Assembly (NCBI GenBank): GCA_000697475.1
Contig: JNEU01000781.1
Location: 1 to 16,265 of the forward strand
Reading direction: 5' to 3'
DNA length: 16,265 bases
DNA from: Lichtheimia corymbifera B2541
Taxonomy: Eukaryota; Mucoromycota; Mucoromycetes; Mucorales; Lichtheimiaceae
Shown: positions 15,400 through 16,265 of the stretch, piece after piece
Position numbering within the stretch: position 1 is the stretch's first letter
How the letters are laid out: every line of letters begins with the position of its first letter
The notes under the pieces: generated by a model
The model's input: the letters and a program-made list of their open reading frames with translations, nothing else
Told to the model about the DNA's origin: nothing
Database searches by the model: none
Program-made: the position numbers and the translations under genes

Positions 15400-16265
15400 C
15401 CGGTTATGGGATTTCCACCCTATCAGTAATCATCTGGCTTGTATATGCATGCGCTCCGATTCAAAATAACAATAGTGAACGGTGATGGCGTTATTAGAAC
15501 ACAAATGACCTCCATACCACAAAGACGCGTGTGTGAAATTTTGGCGTTTGCCGCACTCAATATCGGCCACCTAGGCCGAACCCCATCTTATCATAGTGAT
15601 GCAGTATTGCGGACGCCCGCTTTAAAAATTTGACGATGAAGGTACGTGATTTGATATGAATGGAGTGCTTCAGCATGTCTCAGTGCATATTATGGCCAAG
15701 TTTCATGTTGGGAATTGGGAACCTCAGGTTACTTTATAGTAACTCCCAATTTTCAAATCCGGGGTACACTCCAATTTCCTATCATGCATAGTAAAACCCG
15801 TATTAATGGCTGCCATTCAAAATCCGTGAATGAAGTATAGGTTTGTTATATAAGCAAAGGTGATCAGTGTACCCAGTAGCACCTTGTGTGAAAGTTTCAA
15901 CGGCGAGACGTGTAATCTGAAGATTATCGGACTTCCACTCTATTAGTAATCATATGAATGCGCTCGCGTTCAAAATCATAATAGAGAACCGTGATCGCGT
16001 TAATAGATGAAAAATGATCGGTGTAGCGCAAAGATGCGTGTGTGAAATTTTGGCGCTTGCTGCACTCAATATCGGCCAGTTGGGCCGTACCCCATCTTAA
16101 TCTTACTGTTACAATGTTGCCGACGCCCGCTTTCAAAATTACACAATGAAGGCACGGCATTTGATATGAATGGAGTTGTTCAGCATGTCCCAGAGCATAT
16201 TCTGGCCAAGTTTCATGTTGGGAATTGGGAACCTCAGGTTACTTTATAGTAACTCCGAATTTTCA
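15400..16265 (-). repeat. Satellite repeat in inverted orientation (about 1.7 units, continues off the right end)
   Basis: Reverse-complemented copies of the unit of about 511 bp, with landmarks (CATGTTGGGAATTGGG) at 15704 and 16214, spacing 510. Subtypes appear in mirror order relative to the plus block. The stem GTTACTTTATAGTAAC, an almost perfect 16-bp palindrome, is at 15728-15743 and 16238-16253. Confidence 0.9.

Larger units (their letters stand above)
14611..16265. repeat. Large palindrome, axis near 15438, arms at least 789 bp
   Basis: The CATG landmarks at 15169 and 14659 pair with reverse-strand copies at 15704 and 16214; both pairs have the same midpoint, 15438. The window's last bases (CCGAATTTTCA) are the exact complement of the sequence beginning at 14611. 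Arms run inward to 15399 and 15477, leaving a 77-base centre that is itself part of a unit in minus orientation. The inner unit of the arms is clearly diverged (around a tenth of positions by eye); the start of the outer unit (14611-14850 against 16026-16265) is almost identical. The palindrome continues past the window. Confidence 0.85.

Noticed and set aside
15439..15633. 64-codon ORF at the palindrome centre
   Set aside because: It is the antisense of the satellite unit, and its start lies in the asymmetric centre; mirrored units do not keep it.
11972..16265. CRISPR-like array
   Set aside because: Units of about 511 bp with no short repeat-spacer pattern, in a eukaryotic context.

Overview
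The window looks like nuclear DNA of a fungus, possibly Mucoromycota; that placement is inference. The reasons are short spliceosomal introns of about 53-78 bp with GTAAGT/GTATGT donors, CTAAC/CTAAT-like branch points and TAG/CAG acceptors; TATA boxes and CT-rich leaders; Ser/Thr-rich low-complexity protein; and no bacterial operon structure or Shine-Dalgarno sites. I found no tRNA, rRNA, CRISPR array or recognisable transposase. No gene could be assigned a named function.

Layout. 1-215 is a MITE-like unit with 32-bp terminal inverted repeats. 341-417 holds a nest of overlapping perfect inverted repeats. 1.0-2.9 kb carries minus-strand fragments with canonical short introns and in-frame stops, best read as a decaying or poorly resolved spliced gene. 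The one solid gene is 3236-5213 (+): three exons, 614 residues, a hydrophobic N-terminus, an Ala/Asp-rich 21-residue tandem repeat, an acidic linker and a long Thr/Ser/Pro-rich tail with poly-Thr and poly-Ser runs. A further intron lies just after its stop codon.

5.2-7.9 kb contains coding-like fragments, a candidate two-exon ORF (5989-6567) and a degenerate tandem repeat of about 72 bp. 7.9-9.4 kb has microsatellites, a purine tract and two or three small candidate transcription units (TATA boxes at 8580 and 9154; introns 8109-8169, 8317-8372 and 8832-8896). 9.6-11.7 kb has minus-strand coding-like exons, including a stop-free 118-residue spliced model at 10978-10479.

The right end, from about 11.97 kb, is a satellite with a unit of about 511 bp. 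Two things make it the most interesting part of the window. A 1.3-kb unrelated segment carrying a broken gene (three in-frame TAG codons and one frameshift) interrupts the array at 12770-14086. The array also flips orientation at 15399/15400, making a large palindrome (axis about 15438, arms at least 789 bp) that runs off the right end. Some units carry a short ORF whose differences between copies fall mostly at third codon positions. Genes here do not form a visible pathway; the window reads as one lineage-specific gene in a repeat-rich, decaying neighbourhood.
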